DNA of 39,561 nucleotides from Pseudomonadota bacterium (GTDB lineage Bacteria; Pseudomonadota; Gammaproteobacteria; Steroidobacterales; Steroidobacteraceae), in contig JAKAYU010000008.1 in assembly GCA_021809525.1 (NCBI GenBank), forward strand, positions 1-39,561. The letters are read 5' to 3'. The position numbers and the translations under genes were made by a program. The notes under the pieces were generated by a model that saw only the letters and a list, made by a program, of their open reading frames with translations, searched no databases and had not been told where the DNA came from. Position 1 is the stretch's first letter; the number at the start of each line of letters is the position of its first letter. Shown piece after piece: positions 22,165 through 33,427 of the stretch.

Positions 22165-24924
22165 TTGCTCAATACCCTCAAACGCATCTTCGGCAGTCGC
22201 AATGAGCGGCTCCTGCGCGGCTATACGCGCTACGTCCGTGCCGCCAAGGGATTCGAGCCGGCGCTGAAGCAGCTCAGCGACGAGCAGCTGCGGGCGAAGA
22301 CCGAGGAGTTCCGTGCCCGTCTGCGCGAGGGCGCCACCCTGGACGATCTGCTGCCGGAGGCCTTCGCGGTGGTCCGCGAGGCGGCCTCGCGCACCCTCAA
22401 GATGCGCCACTTCGACGTACAGCTGATCGGCGGCATCGCACTGCACCAAGGCAAGATCGCCGAGATGCGCACCGGGGAGGGCAAGACCCTGGTGGCGACG
22501 CTGCCGGCCTACCTCAACGCCCTGCCTGGCGAGGGCGTGCACGTGGTGACCGTCAACGAGTACCTGGCGCAGCGCGACGCAGACTGGATGGGCCCGGTGT
22601 ACCGCTTCCTCGGCCTGACCGTCGGGGTGATCAAGAACTCCCAGACCCCCGAGGAGAAGCGCGCCGCCTACGCCTGCGACATCACCTACGGCACCAACAA
22701 CGAGCTCGGCTTCGATTACCTGCGCGATAATCTCGCCTTCAGCCTCGAGGAGCGCGTCCAGCGCACTCTCGCCTATGCCATCGTCGATGAGGTCGATTCG
22801 ATCCTGATCGACGAGGCGCGCACCCCGCTCATCATCTCCGGTCCCGCCGAGGAGAGCACCGAGCTGTACCTGCGCATCAACAAGCTGGTGCCGCGCCTTA
22901 AGCGCCAGGAGGTCGAGGACGGCCCGGGCGACTTCTCCGTGGAGGAGAAGAACAAGCAGGTGCACCTGACCGAAGAGGGTCACGAGCACGTCGAGCAGCT
23001 GATGCTCGAGACGGGGCTGCTGAAGGAGGGCGAGAGCCTCTACGACGCGACCAACATCCGTCTCATGCACCATCTCAACGCGGCGTTGCGCGCCCACGCG
23101 CTCTACAAGCGCGACGTGGAGTACATCGTGCGGGGCGGCGAAGTCATCATCGTCGATGAGTTCACCGGCCGCACCATGCCGGGGCGGCGCTGGTCGGACG
23201 GACTGCATCAGGCGGTGGAGGCCAAGGAGGGCGTGCAGGTGCGCGAGGAGAACCAGACGGTCGCCTCGATCACCTTCCAGAACTACTTCCGCCTGTACAA
23301 GAAACTCTCCGGCATGACCGGCACCGCCGATACCGAGGCGCCGGAGTTCCTGCAGATCTACGGGCTCGAGGTGACGGTCATTCCGACCCACAGGCCGATG
23401 ATCCGCAAGGACGCGCCGGACTTCGTCTACCTGACCCAGGCCGACAAGTTCAAGGCGATCATCGAGGACATTCGCGACTGCGTGGAGCGCAAGCAGCCGG
23501 TCCTGGTCGGCACTACCTCGATCGAGACTTCCGAGTACCTCTCGGAGATGCTCGGCAAGCAGAACATCGCCCACGAGGTGCTGAACGCCAAGCAGCACGA
23601 GCGCGAGGCGAGCATCGTGGCGCAGGCCGGCCGCCCCGGCGCGGTCACCATAGCGACCAACATGGCCGGCCGCGGCACCGACATCGTGCTCGGCGGCAGT
23701 CTCGACGCCGAGCTCGCCACGCTCGATCCCACCGACGAGGCGGTGCGCCAGAGCGCGCGTGCCGAATGGCAGGTGCGTCACGATCAGGCGCTCGCGGCAG
23801 GCGGACTGCACATCATCGGCACCGAGCGGCACGAGTCGCGCCGCATCGACAATCAGCTGCGCGGCCGCTCGGGGCGCCAGGGCGACCCGGGCTCGAGCCG
23901 CTTCTATCTGTCGATGGAAGACAACCTGATGCGCATCTTCGGCGACCCGACGCGCACGCAGCGGCTGCTGAAGATGGCCGGCATGAAGGAAGGCGAGGTC
24001 ATCGAAAGCGGGATGCTGAGCAAGCAGATCGAAAAGGCGCAGCGCAAGGTCGAGGCGCACAACTTCGATATCCGCAAGCAGCTGCTGCTGTTCGATGACG
24101 TCGCCAACGATCAGCGCAAGGTGGTCTACCAGCAACGCACCGAGATCATGGCCACCGAGGACGTCTCGGCGGCCATCCACGGCATCCTCGCCGAGGCGGT
24201 CGGCACGCTGATCGACCAATTCCTGCCCAAGCACGCCATGGCCGCAGACTGGGACCTCGATGGGCTCAGCGAAGCGGTGCGCCGCGATTTCAACGTCGTG
24301 GTGGACCCGAAGGGCTGGCTCGCGGCCGAGCCGGACATGGAAGAATCGGTGCTGCGCGAGCGGCTGGTGCGCACGGTGGACGATGCATACAACGCCAAGG
24401 CGTCCCGTCTCGAGCCGGCGCTGATCCGCCATATCGAAAAGGACGTCATGCTGCGTACGCTCGACATGCATTGGCGCGACCACCTGGCGGCGATGGACTA
24501 CCTGCGCCAGGGCATCCATCTGCGCGGCTACGCGCAGCAGGACTACCGCACCGAGTACAAGCGCGAGGCCTTCGGGATGTTCAGCGCGATGCTCGATCAG
24601 GTGAAGTTCGAGACCGTCTCGACCCTCATGCAGATCGAGGTGCGCACGCAGGAGGAGGTCGATCGCGAGGAGGAGGAGCGGCGCGCCCGGCTGATGCGCG
24701 CGCTGCAGGCGCAGCATGCCGAGGCGTCGGTGTTCGCCGGTGCGGAGGCGGCGGATGCGCTGTTCGACGGCGAGCCGTCCCCGCCGGGGGCGCTGCCGGG
24801 GTCGGATGGGCCGCACAGCCCGTTCGTGCGCGGCGAGCGCAAGGTCGGGCGTAACGAGCCGTGTCCGTGCGGCTCGGGCAAGAAATACAAACACTGCCAC
24901 GGCCAACTCTCGAACGTCGGCTGA
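22165..24924 (+). CDS. secA: Preprotein translocase ATPase SecA
   Basis: [56 protein letters not shown]-terminal zinc motif [17 protein letters not shown] start. Confidence 0.98.
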   Translation: MLNTLKRIFGSRNERLLRGYTRYVRAAKGFEPALKQLSDEQLRAKTEEFRARLREGATLDDLLPEAFAVVREAASRTLKMRHFDVQLIGGIALHQGKIAEMRTGEGKTLVATLPAYLNALPGEGVHVVTVNEYLAQRDADWMGPVYRFLGLTVGVIKNSQTPEEKRAAYACDITYGTNNELGFDYLRDNLAFSLEERVQRTLAYAIVDEVDSILIDEARTPLIISGPAEESTELYLRINKLVPRLKRQEVEDGPGDFSVEEKNKQVHLTEEGHEHVEQLMLETGLLKEGESLYDATNIRLMHHLNAALRAHALYKRDVEYIVRGGEVIIVDEFTGRTMPGRRWSDGLHQAVEAKEGVQVREENQTVASITFQNYFRLYKKLSGMTGTADTEAPEFLQIYGLEVTVIPTHRPMIRKDAPDFVYLTQADKFKAIIEDIRDCVERKQPVLVGTTSIETSEYLSEMLGKQNIAHEVLNAKQHEREASIVAQAGRPGAVTIATNMAGRGTDIVLGGSLDAELATLDPTDEAVRQSARAEWQVRHDQALAAGGLHIIGTERHESRRIDNQLRGRSGRQGDPGSSRFYLSMEDNLMRIFGDPTRTQRLLKMAGMKEGEVIESGMLSKQIEKAQRKVEAHNFDIRKQLLLFDDVANDQRKVVYQQRTEIMATEDVSAAIHGILAEAVGTLIDQFLPKHAMAADWDLDGLSEAVRRDFNVVVDPKGWLAAEPDMEESVLRERLVRTVDDAYNAKASRLEPALIRHIEKDVMLRTLDMHWRDHLAAMDYLRQGIHLRGYAQQDYRTEYKREAFGMFSAMLDQVKFETVSTLMQIEVRTQEEVDREEEERRARLMRALQAQHAEASVFAGAEAADALFDGEPSPPGALPGSDGPHSPFVRGERKVGRNEPCPCGSGKKYKHCHGQLSNVG

Positions 24925-24934
24925 GCGGTTCCCG

Positions 24935-25369
24935 GTGCGCGCGGTGCAGGTGGTGGCCGCGGCGCTGATCGGCGCCGACCGGCGGGTACTCATCGCCGAG
25001 CGCCCGGCGGGCAAGCACATGGCGGGCCGGTGGGAATTCCCGGGCGGCAAGCTCGCCCCGGGGGAGAGCGAAGCGGAGGCGCTGGCGCGCGAACTGGCCG
25101 AAGAGCTCGGCGTCGAGATGCTCGCGGGCCGGCCCATGATGCGCCTGACGCACGCGTACGAAGACCGCCGGGTCGAGCTGTCCCTGTGGCTCATCGAGCG
25201 CTTCCGGGGCGAGCCACGTGGGCTCGAGGGCCAGGCGCTGAAGTGGGTCGAAGCCGGCGGGCTCGCCGCCGAGGACATCCTGGAGGCGGACCGTCCTTTC
25301 CTCGCCGCGCTGGTAGAATGGCTCACTTCACCCACAGCACACGAGGGCCCCGATGGCCGACACGAATGA
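24935..25369 (+). CDS. mutT: MutT-like Nudix hydrolase (8-oxo-dGTP diphosphatase)
   Basis: Nudix box GGKLAPGESEAEALARELAEELGVE; GRWEFPGGK; directly after secA; GTG start at 24935. Confidence 0.88.
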   Translation: MRAVQVVAAALIGADRRVLIAERPAGKHMAGRWEFPGGKLAPGESEAEALARELAEELGVEMLAGRPMMRLTHAYEDRRVELSLWLIERFRGEPRGLEGQALKWVEAGGLAAEDILEADRPFLAALVEWLTSPTAHEGPDGRHE

Positions 25370-25757
25370 CGTACCAGAGGTCCAGCTGGACTCGGCCAAC
25401 CTGTATCGGGAGGAGCTCTTCACGGATCGTCGGGCGGGCACCGTCCGCCGCCTGACGCCCGTGACCCGGGACGGCTCGCCGGATCCGTCGCGGCCGGTGC
25501 TGTTCTCGGGGCAGACGCAGCTGCTGACGCCCGCGGGCATTCTGCCGCTGTCCTTCGAGCTGCCGGGCGCCACGCTGCCCGAGGCGCTCGCGAAATTCTC
25601 CGAAGGGGTCCGGGTGGCGATCGAGCAGGCCATCGACGAGGCGCGGGAAATGCGCCGTGAGGCCGCCTCGCGCATCGTCGTGCCGGAGGTCGGCGCGGGC
25701 GCTCTCGGGCCGGCGCCGGGGGCGGGCCCGGGCGGCGGGAAGATCAAGTTCCCGTAA
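25353..25757 (+). CDS. Uncharacterised 134-aa protein
   Basis: ATG-initiated ORF with GAGG upstream, overlapping the mutT 3' end by 17 nt; amphipathic C-terminal helix then Gly/Pro/Ala-rich tail ending GGGKIKFP; no family recognised. Confidence 0.6.
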   Translation: MADTNDVPEVQLDSANLYREELFTDRRAGTVRRLTPVTRDGSPDPSRPVLFSGQTQLLTPAGILPLSFELPGATLPEALAKFSEGVRVAIEQAIDEAREMRREAASRIVVPEVGAGALGPAPGAGPGGGKIKFP

Positions 25758-26018
25758 CGGTCTCTGTGGGACTGCCGCGCTGCGGCTGACGGCGGGCGTT
25801 ACCTTTGGCCGAGGGCGGTGCCCTCGAGTCTCGTCAACGCGATCGGCGCGCACGAGCGCCGCGCCGATGCGTGCGCCAGCGAGAGTCGCGGGAGGACTTC
25901 CCGCGGGCGTGCACGGCGCCTCGTGGCCCGATCGCTTGCTGCGAACGGCCGCGCGCGAGGGACGCAATGACGCGGCCCCAGAGGCGCGACGACGCGGCTT
26001 CGTCGCAACGCTCGACGG

Positions 26019-26210
26019 ATGTGCCGAGTGGCCCGCCGCAAGCTCCTGCAATGGCAGGCAGCCACGGAACTGGCGAGCCTGCGTGTATCGCCCGGCAATC
26101 GGCTCGAGGCGCTGTGAGGGGATCGCAAGGGCCAGCACAGCCTCCGGATCAATGATCGGTGGCGGGTCTGTTTCATCTGGCGCACGGACGGTCCGCACCA
26201 GGTTCAGATC
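26019..26210 (+). pseudogene. Degraded HigB/RelE-type toxin remnant with in-frame TGA
   Basis: Frame reads RVARRKLLQWQAATELASLRVSPGNRLEAL*GDRKGQHSLRINDRWRVCFIWRTDGPHQVQIVAYQ, the HigB-family core, interrupted by TGA at 26115-26117; N-terminus not recognisable. Confidence 0.8.
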
Positions 26211-26229
26211 GTGGCCTACCAAGGGACAG

Positions 26230-26469
26230 ATGACCCAGTTGCTCGACGCAATCCACTCGGGCGAGATCCTGCTCGAGGAGTTCGTGAAGCCGATGCGTCT
26301 GACGGCTCGGCAGCTCGCCGCGGATACCGCGTTGCGCCTGGGAATCTACTTCAACATGGACGCCCGGTTCTGGCTCAACCTTCAGGCAGAATACGGCATG
26401 CGCATTGCCTCGCGAGATTCGCGCAAGCGTATTGCGGAGCGGATTCGCCCATTGTCCGGCGTCGCTTGA
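26230..26469 (+). CDS. HigA-family antitoxin, internally deleted (79 aa); possibly a pseudogene
   Basis: MTQLLDAIHSGEILLEEFVKPMRLTARQLAADTALRLGIYFNMDARFWLNLQAEYGMRIA: HigA-like, but the segment between 'LA.D' and 'TADTALRLA.YF' that carries the recognition helix appears absent. Confidence 0.75.
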   Translation: MTQLLDAIHSGEILLEEFVKPMRLTARQLAADTALRLGIYFNMDARFWLNLQAEYGMRIASRDSRKRIAERIRPLSGVA

Positions 26470-26584
26470 GTGAGGCGGCGCTCTTTTTCCATGGCTGTAA
26501 TGAGTGACGATGCGTCTCTTGTTCCTGTTGCATCGGAGTCGGCCGGCTCAATATCGGCGGCGTCGGGACCCTTGCCTGGGTGTC

Positions 26585-26616
26585 ACGCCGGCGCATGAGT
26601 GCGTCGGCGCCGGCGT
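26585..26616. repeat. 10-bp perfect inverted repeat (hairpin, 12-nt loop)
   Basis: ACGCCGGCGC (26585-26594) / GCGCCGGCGT (26607-26616), in the yacG 3' flank. Confidence 0.55.
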
Positions 26617-26628
26617 TGCTCGGCCGGC

Positions 26629-26820
26629 TCAATCCGGGGTCTGTTGCCCAGGCGCATGTAGGTTTTCTTCGGCAAGCGCGCGCGCATCGCCGGGGATGGC
26701 GTGCCGTTCGGTGAGCCAGGCGCCGAGGTCGATCAGCCGGCAGCGCTCGCTGCAGAACGGGCGGTATGGCGCCTGCGCCCATTCGATCAGGCGCTGACAG
26801 GTCGGGCATTTCACCTGCAT
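26629..26820 (-). CDS. yacG: DNA gyrase inhibitor YacG (zinc-binding)
   Basis: [14 protein letters not shown]...[26 protein letters not shown]; CxxC...CxxxC. Confidence 0.95.
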   Translation of the reverse strand: MQVKCPTCQRLIEWAQAPYRPFCSERCRLIDLGAWLTERHAIPGDARALAEENLHAPGQQTPD

Positions 26821-26831
26821 GGGCAGGGCCC

Positions 26832-27686
26832 TCAGGCGCAGGCGGTCAGCTGGAACGTCACGTCCTCGTTGGTCTGCGCGGCGCGCTCCGTGAGGCCCTT
26901 CCACGTGAGAAACCGCACGCTGCAGCGGTGGTGGCTGCCGCTCACCTCCGGGTACAGCCCGCTCGCGGCCGGCAGCACGATGCGCAGCAGCTGCAGCGGA
27001 TTGTCCCGGTCGAAGGTGATGGTGAAGGTGCCGCCGCGGGCGCACTCCTGGCGCGTACGGCCGAACTGGCGGGTGAGCCACAGCAGCTCGGCCACCGCAT
27101 CGCACAGCGGCCGCAGCAGCCCAAGCCACTGGTTGAAGGCGTGCATGCGCGCCTCATCCGGCTCGGACAGCCAGTAGAGGTAGTCCGGCAGGTCGAACTC
27201 GCACGTTCCGCCCGGAATGCTGCTGCGGTGCTTGATGGCGTTCAGGAACTCCGAGTCCCTGAGCGGCTGCTGGCAGGCCACCCCGGCGTTCATCAGGTCC
27301 GCGCGCAGCCGCCCGAGATTGCTGATGAAGGTCTTCAGCCGCTGGGTGTCGACGCCTGGACGGGACTGGTACTCGCTGAGCAGGTGCAGCTGGCGCTCGA
27401 TTTCCTTCAGGGCATCGGAGCGCAGATCGCTGCGGGAGATGACTGCCAGGATGTCGATCAGGCTCGCCATGGCCGCGCGGCTGCCCCAGGGGCTACCGGT
27501 CTCGTTGTGGTAGAGCGCCTGGTTGTAGAGGAAATCCAGCCGCAGGAACGTGCGCATCCGCTCGTTCAGGGGCTGCTCGAAGACCAGAGCCCGGCCGTTG
27601 TCCTTGGCCACCGGCGGGGTGGCGGCGGAAGGCACCGCAGCAGAGGCGGTCGCGGGGGCTGCGGCTTCGGCGGTATCAGTGGTCAT
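26832..27686 (-). CDS. zapD: Cell division protein ZapD (DUF1342)
   Basis: [50 protein letters not shown]; extra Ala-rich N-terminal ~28 aa. Confidence 0.93.
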   Translation of the reverse strand: MTTDTAEAAAPATASAAVPSAATPPVAKDNGRALVFEQPLNERMRTFLRLDFLYNQALYHNETGSPWGSRAAMASLIDILAVISRSDLRSDALKEIERQLHLLSEYQSRPGVDTQRLKTFISNLGRLRADLMNAGVACQQPLRDSEFLNAIKHRSSIPGGTCEFDLPDYLYWLSEPDEARMHAFNQWLGLLRPLCDAVAELLWLTRQFGRTRQECARGGTFTITFDRDNPLQLLRIVLPAASGLYPEVSGSHHRCSVRFLTWKGLTERAAQTNEDVTFQLTACA

Positions 27687-27753
27687 GGGCGGCTATTGTG
27701 CGCGACGAGCGCGTGTTGCGTAAATGTCCGCGACGCGCGACGGACCGCATGGC

Positions 27754-28359
27754 TCAGGCTTTGGCGGCGAGCTCCAGGTAGCGCTGGTGGAGTGTCGCAA
27801 TCTGTCCGGCAAGGGCGGCCAGGTCCGACTCGTTGTGAATGACCTCATGGGCGGCCTTCAGCCGCTCGGCGCGCGAGGCCTGTGCGTTCAACATCGAGCG
27901 CGCCTGCTCGGGCGAGGAGCCGTCCCGCTTCTGCAGGCGCTCGAGCTGCACCTCCTCGGGACAGTCCACCACCAGCACCCGGTCGACCCGTCCCGTGAGG
28001 CCCTTTTCCACGAGCAGCGGAATGACCAGGATCTGGTACGGCCCGCCGGCCGCAGCCGACAGAGCCTCCACCGCCGAGCCGATCGCCGGGTGGGTGAGCG
28101 CCTCGAGGTCCGCGCGCGCCTTGGGATCGGAAAATACGATCTCGCGCAGCTTGGGCCGGTCGAGGTGCCCGTCCGGGGTCAGGATGCCCTTGCCGAAGCG
28201 CGCGACCAGCCGCTCGAGCGGCGGCTGGCCCGGCTCGACCACGTCGCGCGCGATCCGGTCGGTGTCGATGATCGGTACGCCGCGTGCGGCAAACAGCTCC
28301 GCCACGGTGGACTTGCCGCTGGCGATACCCCCGGTGAGCGCGATGCGAAGAATCTTCAT
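27754..28359 (-). CDS. coaE: Dephospho-CoA kinase
   Basis: MKILRIALTGGIASGKSTVAELFAARGVPIIDTDRIARDVV. Confidence 0.96.
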   Translation of the reverse strand: MKILRIALTGGIASGKSTVAELFAARGVPIIDTDRIARDVVEPGQPPLERLVARFGKGILTPDGHLDRPKLREIVFSDPKARADLEALTHPAIGSAVEALSAAAGGPYQILVIPLLVEKGLTGRVDRVLVVDCPEEVQLERLQKRDGSSPEQARSMLNAQASRAERLKAAHEVIHNESDLAALAGQIATLHQRYLELAAKA

Positions 28360-28412
28360 GTAAGCCGTCAATTCTAGCGCGCTTTGGGGGCGCGAGGGGC
28401 CCCCGAACGCGC

Positions 28413-29312
28413 TCAGCCCGGGAAGAACCCCAGGTAAAACCCGACCAGCTGGTGGCCGAACATCAGCATCAGCCAGCCGGCGGCCGCGAGGAACGGACCG
28501 AAGGCGATGGGCACCGCGCTGCTGCGGCCGCGGGCCACGATGAGCACCAGGCCCACGAGCGCTCCGACCACGGCGGCGATCAGCACCGTGGGCAGCAGCA
28601 TCTGCCAGCCGAGCCACGCCCCCAGGGCCGCGAGCAGCTTGAAGTCCCCGTACCCCATGCCCTCCTTGGCGGTGAGCGCGCGGAACAGGTGGTAGACGCC
28701 CCAGAGACTGAGGTACCCCACGGCGGCCCCGATCAGGCTGGAGCGCGGGTCCACCGGCACGGGCGCGCCGCCCGGGGCCGGCGCGAGCAGGCTCAGCACC
28801 AGCCCGATCCACATCAGGGGCAGGGTCAGGTTGTCGGGCAGCAGCTGCCGGTCGATGTCGATGGCGGCGAGGGCCACCAGGAACCAGGTGAGCACGAGCG
28901 CCGCGAGGGCCGGCCACCCGAAGCCGAACTTCCACGCCACCAGCGCCGATAGCAGCCCGGTGAGCGCCTCGACGAGCGGGTAGCGTGGGCTGATTCGAGC
29001 GCCGCACCGTGCGCAGCGGCCGCGCAGCCACAGATAGCTCAGCACCGGGATGTTGTGTCGGGCGGCGATCGGTGCCCGGCAGGCCGGGCAGGCCGAGCGC
29101 GGCACCATGAGGTTGTAGCGCTCCGCCGGCACGGCCGGCAGCGTCGGGGCGTCGGCGGCGAGCGCGGCGCAGTCGGCGCGCCAGTGCCGCTCCAGGATGA
29201 TCGGCAGACGGTGGATCACCACATTGAGGAAGCTGCCGATCACCAGCCCCAGCACCAGGCAGGTGCCGGTGAACAGGGCGGGTGAGGAGGCGAGCAGCGC
29301 GGCGAGCGGCAC
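28413..29312 (-). CDS. pilD: Type IV prepilin leader peptidase / N-methyltransferase
   Basis: GSFLNVVIHRLP, CPACRAPI...CARCGARISPRYPLVE, GYGDFKLLAALGAWLG. Confidence 0.95.
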   Translation of the reverse strand: MPLAALLASSPALFTGTCLVLGLVIGSFLNVVIHRLPIILERHWRADCAALAADAPTLPAVPAERYNLMVPRSACPACRAPIAARHNIPVLSYLWLRGRCARCGARISPRYPLVEALTGLLSALVAWKFGFGWPALAALVLTWFLVALAAIDIDRQLLPDNLTLPLMWIGLVLSLLAPAPGGAPVPVDPRSSLIGAAVGYLSLWGVYHLFRALTAKEGMGYGDFKLLAALGAWLGWQMLLPTVLIAAVVGALVGLVLIVARGRSSAVPIAFGPFLAAAGWLMLMFGHQLVGFYLGFFPG

Positions 29313-29313
29313 G

Positions 29314-30549
29314 TCAGTGAACGACGTTGCCGAGCTGGAAGATCGGCAGGTACATGGCGATGACGAGTCCGCCCACGATCACGCCGAGGATCACCATGAT
29401 CAGCGGCTCGAGCAGGCTCGACATCGCATCCACCGCGTTGTCCACCTCCGCCTCGTAGAACACGGCCACCTTGCCGGCCATCTCATCGAGCGAGCCGGAC
29501 TCCTCGCCGACGGCGATCATCTGCACGACCATGTTGGGAAAGACGCCGCGCGCTTCCATGGCGCGCTGCAGGCGCTGGCCGGTCGCCACCTCATCGCGCA
29601 TCTTCAGCACCGCATCCTCGTAGACGATGTTGCCGGTGGCGCCCGCCACCGACTCCAGCGCTTCGACCAGCGGCACGCCGGCGGCGAACATGGTCGAGAG
29701 CGTGCGCGCGTAGCGGGCGATGGCCGCCTTGTTGAGGATTGGGCCGATGATCGGAATCTTCAGTGACATCCGGTCCAGAACCTCGCGCATCTTGCGCGAG
29801 CGCTTCTTGAAATAGACGAACGTCCAGGCCGCCGCGCCGATGACGAGCGCGATCCAGATTCCCTGGTGGCGCACCGCGTTCGAGATGTTGATGACGAACA
29901 TCGTAAACGCCGGCAGGTTGGCGCCGAAGCCTGTGAACAGCTTCTGGAACTCCGGGATCACGAAGATCATGAGCACGGTGGTCACGATGGCGGCCACGAT
30001 CAGCACCGCGGCCGGATAGAAGAGGGCCTTCTTGACCTTCTTCTTGGTCGCCTCGGACTTCTCCTTGTAGGTCGCGATCTTGTCGAGCAGGGTGTCGAGC
30101 GCGCCCGCCTGCTCGCCGGCGCGCACCAGGTTGACGAACAGATCATCGAAATGCAGCGGATGCTTGGCGAGCGCCTCGTGCAGCGAGGTGCCGGACTCGA
30201 CATCGGCCTTGATGGCGAGAATGAGGTTGCGCAGCGAGGGTTTCTCGACACCGGCGGCCACGATCTCGAAGGACTGCACCATGGGGATGCCGGCGATCAG
30301 CATGGTGGCGAGCTGGCGGCTGAACACCGAGATGTCGGCCGCATTGACCCGGCCGCCCTTGAGGCTCTCCCGTTTGCGGCGCACGCGTGAGGCGGCGATG
30401 CCCTGACGGCGCAGATCGGCGCGTACGGCCGCCTCGTCGGGGGCCATGATGTTGCCCTTGACGCGCTGGCCGCGCTTGTCGCGGCCCTCCCAGAGGAACG
30501 GGACGTCGGGCTTGGGGGTCTTGGCGGTCGCGGAGATTGCCGTGGCCAT
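29314..30549 (-). CDS. pilC: Type IV pilus inner-membrane platform protein
   Basis: FLWEGRDKRGQRVKG, FSRQLATMLIAGIPMVQSFEI, two T2SF domains. Confidence 0.95.
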   Translation of the reverse strand: MATAISATAKTPKPDVPFLWEGRDKRGQRVKGNIMAPDEAAVRADLRRQGIAASRVRRKRESLKGGRVNAADISVFSRQLATMLIAGIPMVQSFEIVAAGVEKPSLRNLILAIKADVESGTSLHEALAKHPLHFDDLFVNLVRAGEQAGALDTLLDKIATYKEKSEATKKKVKKALFYPAAVLIVAAIVTTVLMIFVIPEFQKLFTGFGANLPAFTMFVINISNAVRHQGIWIALVIGAAAWTFVYFKKRSRKMREVLDRMSLKIPIIGPILNKAAIARYARTLSTMFAAGVPLVEALESVAGATGNIVYEDAVLKMRDEVATGQRLQRAMEARGVFPNMVVQMIAVGEESGSLDEMAGKVAVFYEAEVDNAVDAMSSLLEPLIMVILGVIVGGLVIAMYLPIFQLGNVVH

Positions 30550-30566
30550 GGGTTCGCCGTCCTCGA

Positions 30567-32312
<1,746 letters not shown>

Positions 32313-32441
32313 GGACTTAAGAAGGTCCGATTCGATCCGCGGGGCTCAAGTGTACCGAAGCCGGCGGCGCCGGCAATTGTCAAATCTCGGCCGATGGTCG
32401 CACAGGCCATCCTCCCTCACTGTGACTCGGCTCCCAAAAGA

Positions 32442-32468
32442 AGAAGCCCCCGCCGAGCGGGGGCTTCT
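32442..32468 (-). terminator. Intrinsic terminator of pilA
   Basis: Perfect 12-bp stem AGAAGCCCCCGC/GCGGGGGCTTCT with 3-nt loop; on the minus strand followed by T-rich TCTTTTGG. Confidence 0.85.
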
Positions 32469-32493
32469 GAAGGACCTCTGAGAGACTCGGCTG

Positions 32494-33003
32494 TTACTGG
32501 CAGCTGCTCGGGACATAGGCGGCATTGGGCATCGAACCCGGCTGGACACCCTGGCCTCCCGTGACCTTTGCGAGACCATTCACAACAGCCCCCGTGTTTG
32601 CAGTTGCAGTGCCACTGCAAATCCAGCTGATATCGCCATTCGTCGACTGATAGGCAGCCAGCGTAATGGTCTTACCCGAAATGTTCGTGTTGGCATTCGT
32701 TCCGCCGTAGGTTGCCGTAATCAACCCGTCGTTGTACGCCATGCTGGTGACGTATGTGCCACTGATGGTGTTATCGATGCCGATATCCTTAAGCGTGGCG
32801 CAGGCGCCACCCGCGGTCCCGTGATTCGCGTAGCACTCGTCGAACGCGGTCTCGATGCCGCCGGCGAGCGAGAGACCTTCCGAGACCTGCGCACGGATGG
32901 TGTAGTTCTGGTACGCGGGAATGGCGATGGCCGCCAGGATGCCGATGATCGCGATCACGATCATCAACTCGATGAGAGTGAAGCCCTGTTGCAACGATTT
33001 CAT
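32494..33003 (-). CDS. pilA: Major type IV pilin
   Basis: MKSLQQG|FTLIELMIVIAIIGILAAIAIPAYQNYTIRAQVSEGLSLAGG prepilin signal; C-terminal Cys pair; start at 33003 with GAGGAG upstream. Confidence 0.97.
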   Translation of the reverse strand: MKSLQQGFTLIELMIVIAIIGILAAIAIPAYQNYTIRAQVSEGLSLAGGIETAFDECYANHGTAGGACATLKDIGIDNTISGTYVTSMAYNDGLITATYGGTNANTNISGKTITLAAYQSTNGDISWICSGTATANTGAVVNGLAKVTGGQGVQPGSMPNAAYVPSSCQ

Positions 33004-33073
33004 TACGAAACTCCTCAAGGAACGGTGGTTGTTCTTGCCAAGAGGCGCAAAGGGCGCCTGCTGGGCCTTCTGA

Positions 33074-33089
33074 AGCAAGTGCCGTGCCA
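33074..33089 (-). promoter_or_regulatory. Sigma-54 (-24/-12) promoter of pilA
   Basis: Minus strand TGGCACGGCACTTGCT, matching TGGCACG-N4-TTGC. Confidence 0.85.
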
Positions 33090-33198
33090 AAGGCCGGAAT
33101 CGCTCGTAATAGCTTGATTTCTGGATGAGTTTGTTCGGACTGCCGCCCGCCTATGTCAAACACGATTTCCTCGATTGACGGCACTGGGACCGATCAGC

Positions 33199-33223
33199 GT
33201 CACAATGTGACGTAAATTGTCAC
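33199..33223. promoter_or_regulatory. GTCAC inverted-repeat array, candidate PilR (enhancer-binding) site
   Basis: GTCACAATGTGAC (33199-33211) plus a third GTCAC (33219-33223): GTCACAATGTGACGTAAATTGTCAC, about 110-135 bp upstream of the -24 element. Confidence 0.5.
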
Positions 33224-33427
33224 CCGGTCGCGGCGGCTGCGGCAGCGCTACAGTCCGGGATGTTGGCAGATTCGCGCAGATGAGAATCTGACGAACCAGT
33301 CACGTCGGCCTCCGGCCCTGCAAAGCGAGAATCATGCGCTACTCTGTCTGCGGCGGCGCACCGAGCACGGATTGGGTGATTCGGCGCGGGCGCACCGGAG
33401 TCATGTTACTCCCTTGGAGAATCGACG

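Noticed and set aside
22142-22261. Short ATG ORF (39 aa) overlapping the start of secA as a possible SecM-like leader peptide
   Set aside because: No ribosome site, no signal peptide or arrest motif, and it overlaps secA coding out of frame.
20884-25335. 1483-aa antisense ORF opposite the M23 gene and secA
   Set aside because: Shadow frame of GC-rich genes: low-complexity His/Arg/Leu/Asp composition, no motifs, and it covers highly conserved secA on the other strand.
28386-28404. GGGGGC/GCCCCC stem between pilD and coaE as a terminator
   Set aside because: Only a 6-bp stem, no U-tract, and the genes are closely spaced and likely co-transcribed.
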